A DNA stretch of 64,000 bases from Streptosporangium sandarakinum (GTDB taxonomy: Bacteria > Actinomycetota > Actinomycetes > Streptosporangiales > Streptosporangiaceae), in NCBI RefSeq assembly GCF_013409935.1, contig NZ_JACCCO010000001.1, positions 3,534,001-3,598,000 on the forward strand, written 5' to 3'. Under the pieces are notes generated by a model. The model worked only from the letters and a program-made list of their open reading frames with translations. It had not been told where the DNA came from and ran no database searches. Positions 61,778-64,000 of this stretch are shown in pieces (within the stretch, counting starts at the first letter, position 1; each line of letters starts with the position of its first letter). A program made the position numbers and the translations under genes.

Positions 61778-62152
61778 GTGCTGCCATCCGAATCCCGCAT
61801 GCGCCGGGGCGAGGAGTTCGCCAGCGCGGTCAGAAAGGGAGGCCGAGCAGGCCGTCCCACCCTGGTCGCGCACTTGAGCATGCGCCCGGAGAGCGGTGAA
61901 CCGCCGCTGGTGGGGTTCGTGGTGAGCCGGGCCGTGGGAGGCGCGGTCGTCCGCAACCGCGTCAAGCGCAGGTTGAGACACCTCGTGCGGGAACGCCTGG
62001 ATCGCCTCCCGCGAGGTAGCCTGCTGGTTGTACGCGCCAATCCACCGGCCGCGTCCGCGCGAAGCGAGCGCCTTGCCGCCGAACTCGATGTCGCGCTGGA
62101 TCGTTTACTCAGGCGGCGAGAGCCTCCCAAGGCTCGCATGGATGGGCGATGA
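61778..62152 (+). CDS. rnpA: RnpA, protein component of ribonuclease P
   Basis: Basic 124-residue protein that assists the RNase P RNA in 5' tRNA processing. It shows [20 protein letters not shown] at the start, [29 protein letters not shown] (the RNR signature, about 43-72) and [15 protein letters not shown] 61778 is the start. The stop overlaps the yidD ATG (ATGA), so the two are coupled. Confidence 0.96.
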   Translation: MLPSESRMRRGEEFASAVRKGGRAGRPTLVAHLSMRPESGEPPLVGFVVSRAVGGAVVRNRVKRRLRHLVRERLDRLPRGSLLVVRANPPAASARSERLAAELDVALDRLLRRREPPKARMDGR

Positions 62153-62430
62153 TGACGGCGCAGCAGACCGACGGCGGCACTCCCGCCGCCAGGACCCTGA
62201 TGGCTCCTATCCGGTTCTACCGGGCCTATGTGAGCCCCCTGCTGGGTCCCCGTTGCCGTTTCCACCCCTCGTGCAGCGCCTACGGCCTGGAGGCCCTGGC
62301 CGTTCACGGCGCGTTGCGCGGCACATGGCTGACGATCCGGAGAATCGGGCGTTGCCACCCATTCCATCCCGGAGGTTTTGACCCGGTGCCCCCACGCCCG
62401 GTCCGGTCCGACGAAACGCAAGGGAGCTAG
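62149..62430 (+). CDS. yidD: YidD, membrane protein insertion efficiency factor
   Basis: A 93-residue small membrane-associated protein helping YidC-mediated insertion. The core is [30 protein letters not shown] (about 21-50) with the conserved cysteines C36 and C42, then [23 protein letters not shown] 62149 overlaps the rnpA stop; an adjacent ATG follows. It ends four bases before the yidC start. Confidence 0.96.
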   Translation: MMTAQQTDGGTPAARTLMAPIRFYRAYVSPLLGPRCRFHPSCSAYGLEALAVHGALRGTWLTIRRIGRCHPFHPGGFDPVPPRPVRSDETQGS

Positions 62431-62434
62431 CTCC

Positions 62435-63382
62435 GTGGAGCTGTCCTGGCTGAATTGGCTGTACACGGCCGTCGCCCATGTCATCACCTGGATCCACCAG
62501 GGTTATAGCAGCTTCCTCTCTCCCGACAGTGGGCTGACCTGGGCGCTGACCATCATCACGCTGACCGTGTTGATGAGGCTGCTCATCTTCCCGCTGTTCC
62601 TCAAGCAGATGCGCTCGTCGAGGAAGATGCAGGAGCTGGCCCCGAAGGTCCAGGAGCTGCGCAAGCGCTACAAGAACGACAAGCAGCGCATGAACCAGGA
62701 GGTCATGGCGCTGTACCAGGGGGCCGGGGCCAACCCGCTCGGCGGCTGCCTGCCGATCGTGGCCCAGTTCCCGATCTTCATCTCGATGTTCACCGTGCTG
62801 CGGGCGATGGCCGACGGTCACACCAAGTTCGGCATGACGAAGGAACTGGTCGACAGCGCCCGTGCGGCGCACATCTTCGGCGCCCCGCTGCCGGCCACCT
62901 TCTGGAGCAGCGCCGAGCAGATCCAGGCCCTCGGCGGCGCCCACCCGATCCAGACGAAGGTCGTGCTCGCGCTCTTCGTGGCGGTCAGCTCGCTGACCAC
63001 CTTCCTCACCGTCCGGCAGAGCGTCACCCGCTCGATGGCGCAGATGCCGGACAACCCGATGGCGCAGCAGCAGAAGATCCTGATGTACATCTCGCCGCTG
63101 TTCGCCATCTTCTCGCTGAACTTCCCCCTCGGCCTGATCCTCTACTGGGTCACCACCAACCTGTGGACGCTGGGCCAGCAGCACTGGTTCTACAGCCGCC
63201 ACCCCTCTCCCACGGTCGACGCCAAGGGAAACGTGGTGACCCCCGAGCCCAAGCCGGGCCTGCTGGGCAAGGTCAAGAAGACCGAGCCCCCCGCTCCTCC
63301 CGTCGAGCCGGCACCCAAGGTGATCCGCCAGCAGCCGACCCGTCAGCCCCGCAGCAAGCGGACCGGTAGCAAGAAGTCATGA
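62435..63382 (+). CDS. yidC: YidC, membrane protein insertase
   Basis: Integral membrane insertase of the Oxa1/YidC family acting with or without SecYEG. The 315-residue protein has the Gram-positive layout with five or so membrane segments: near 5-25, 33-55 (LTWALTIITLTVLMRLLIFP, with the hydrophilic-groove arginine in MRLLIFPLF), 105-125 (LGGCLPIVAQFPIFISMF), 172-192 and 215-245 (SPLFAIFSLNFPLGLILYWVTTNLW). The charged C1 loop (RKMQELAPKVQELRKRYKND) and a basic C-terminal tail are typical. GTG 62435 follows AAGGGA. Confidence 0.96.
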   Translation: MELSWLNWLYTAVAHVITWIHQGYSSFLSPDSGLTWALTIITLTVLMRLLIFPLFLKQMRSSRKMQELAPKVQELRKRYKNDKQRMNQEVMALYQGAGANPLGGCLPIVAQFPIFISMFTVLRAMADGHTKFGMTKELVDSARAAHIFGAPLPATFWSSAEQIQALGGAHPIQTKVVLALFVAVSSLTTFLTVRQSVTRSMAQMPDNPMAQQQKILMYISPLFAIFSLNFPLGLILYWVTTNLWTLGQQHWFYSRHPSPTVDAKGNVVTPEPKPGLLGKVKKTEPPAPPVEPAPKVIRQQPTRQPRSKRTGSKKS

Positions 63383-63416
63383 CGACTCATCCCCGACAGC
63401 ACGAAGGAGTGGCGGA

Positions 63417-63914
63417 GTGACCGAGGCCGAGAAGGAGACCGCGAAGACGGCTCCGGACCTCGCCGCGCTGGAGCAGGAAGGCGAGGTCGCGGCGGACTAC
63501 ATCGAGGGTCTGCTCGACATCGCCGACATCGACGGTGACATCGACATGGACGTCGAGGGCGATCGCGCCGTCGTGTCGGTGGTGGACGTCAAGGGCGGCG
63601 ACCTCGTCGGCGCCAACGGCGAGGTGCTGGAGGCGATCCAGGAGCTGACCCGGCTCGCGGTCCACCGCCAGACCGGCCAGCGGTCCCGGCTGATGCTCGA
63701 CATCGGCGGCTACCGCGACCGCCGCCGGACGGAGCTGCGTGACCTCGGCACCAAGGTCGCCGCGGACGTCAGGCGCAGCGGCGAGCCCAAGGCGCTGCAG
63801 CCGATGACCCCGTTCGAGCGGAAGATCGTCCACGACGCGGTCGCGGCGGCGGGCCTGCGGAGCGAGTCCGAGGGCGAGGAGCCCCGGCGCTTCGTGGTGG
63901 TCCTGCCCGCCTGA
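63417..63914 (+). CDS. jag: Jag/KhpB RNA-binding protein (KH and R3H domains)
   Basis: A 165-residue RNA-binding protein (Jag, also KhpB or EloR). The acidic N-terminus is followed by a KH domain (about 45-100; VSVVDVKGGDLVGANGEVLEAIQELTRLAV) and an R3H domain (about 105-165) ending LQPMTPFERKIVHDAVAAAG and FVVVLPA. It lacks the long Jag_N domain of firmicutes. GTG 63417 is 34 bases after yidC, so it belongs to the same operon. A strong terminator follows. Confidence 0.95.
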   Translation: MTEAEKETAKTAPDLAALEQEGEVAADYIEGLLDIADIDGDIDMDVEGDRAVVSVVDVKGGDLVGANGEVLEAIQELTRLAVHRQTGQRSRLMLDIGGYRDRRRTELRDLGTKVAADVRRSGEPKALQPMTPFERKIVHDAVAAAGLRSESEGEEPRRFVVVLPA

Positions 63915-63937
63915 CACCCGCGGCGGACACGAGCACC

Positions 63938-63977
63938 GGCCGCCGCCCCTGGTCCGTCCAGGGGCGGCGGCCTTTTT
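63938..63977 (+). terminator. Rho-independent terminator after jag
   Basis: GGCCGCCGCCCCTGG (63938-63952) pairs perfectly with 63958-63972 across a five-base loop, followed directly by TTTTT (63973-63977). It begins 24 bases after the jag stop and ends the rpmH-jag cluster. It is the clearest intrinsic terminator in the window. Confidence 0.93.
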
Positions 63978-64000
63978 CGTCGGCGAGCCCTCTTCCCCGA

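Overview
The window is very GC-rich, contiguous chromosomal DNA from an actinobacterium. A Streptosporangiales-type organism is my best guess, from codon bias, the gene content and the gene order around the origin; the sequence does not fix the genus. The right third is the replication origin region in classical actinobacterial order: jag, yidC, yidD, rnpA and rpmH on the plus strand, then dnaA, oriC, dnaN, gnd, recF, a DUF721 gene, gyrB, gyrA, a DUF3566 gene and tRNA-Ile(GAU) on the minus strand. No IS element, prophage, CRISPR array or rRNA was seen.

Layout. 1-4.5 kb: the end of a Kdp potassium ATPase operon (kdpB end, kdpC, kdpD, kdpE). 4.5-20.9 kb: a nearly complete aerobic cobalamin corrin-ring cluster: cobF; cobL-cobM-cobK; cobG-cobH-cobIJ; cobN; and cbtB-cbtA, a phosphatase-like gene, a ChlI/ChlD fusion, cobO and cobB. 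Cobalamin riboswitches precede cobN and cbtB. The cluster runs from precorrin-2 to adenosylated cobyrinate diamide, including aerobic cobalt insertion and cobalt uptake; the later amidation, aminopropanol and nucleotide-loop steps are not here. 21-25.7 kb: a P-loop protein, a PRPP synthetase, a trehalose-synthase-like GH13 enzyme and a secreted lytic transglycosylase. 25.8-31.5 kb: an FhuF-type iron reductase behind two iron boxes, a membrane protein, and a self-sufficient CYP102-type P450 divergent from a TetR regulator across a double palindrome. 31.6-34.7 kb: the most unusual locus, a macro-domain protein divergent from a uracil-DNA-glycosylase-fold/ADP-ribosyltransferase fusion, followed by a gene remnant and a tiny membrane protein with a SigB-like promoter. 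34.8-37.2 kb: a GH65 phosphorylase. 37.4-44.9 kb: a nine-gene A/V-type ATPase operon. 44.9-47.6 kb: a LuxR remnant, an acyltransferase-3, a GlsB-type stress membrane protein and a VOC protein.

Most notable points: (i) the UDG-fold + ART fusion beside a macro-domain gene, a plausible ADP-ribosylation write/erase module linked to DNA repair or defence; (ii) GyrA with Gly at residue 94, the position where Asp-to-Gly gives fluoroquinolone resistance in mycobacteria; (iii) a histidine-phosphatase-fold protein in the cobalt/B12 operon lacking both catalytic histidines; (iv) independent in-frame minisatellite linkers in three B12 enzymes (CobN, CobB, ChlI/D); (v) 11-bp-phased degenerate DnaA-box-like repeats in oriC. 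All function calls are from reading motifs; no database search was run.
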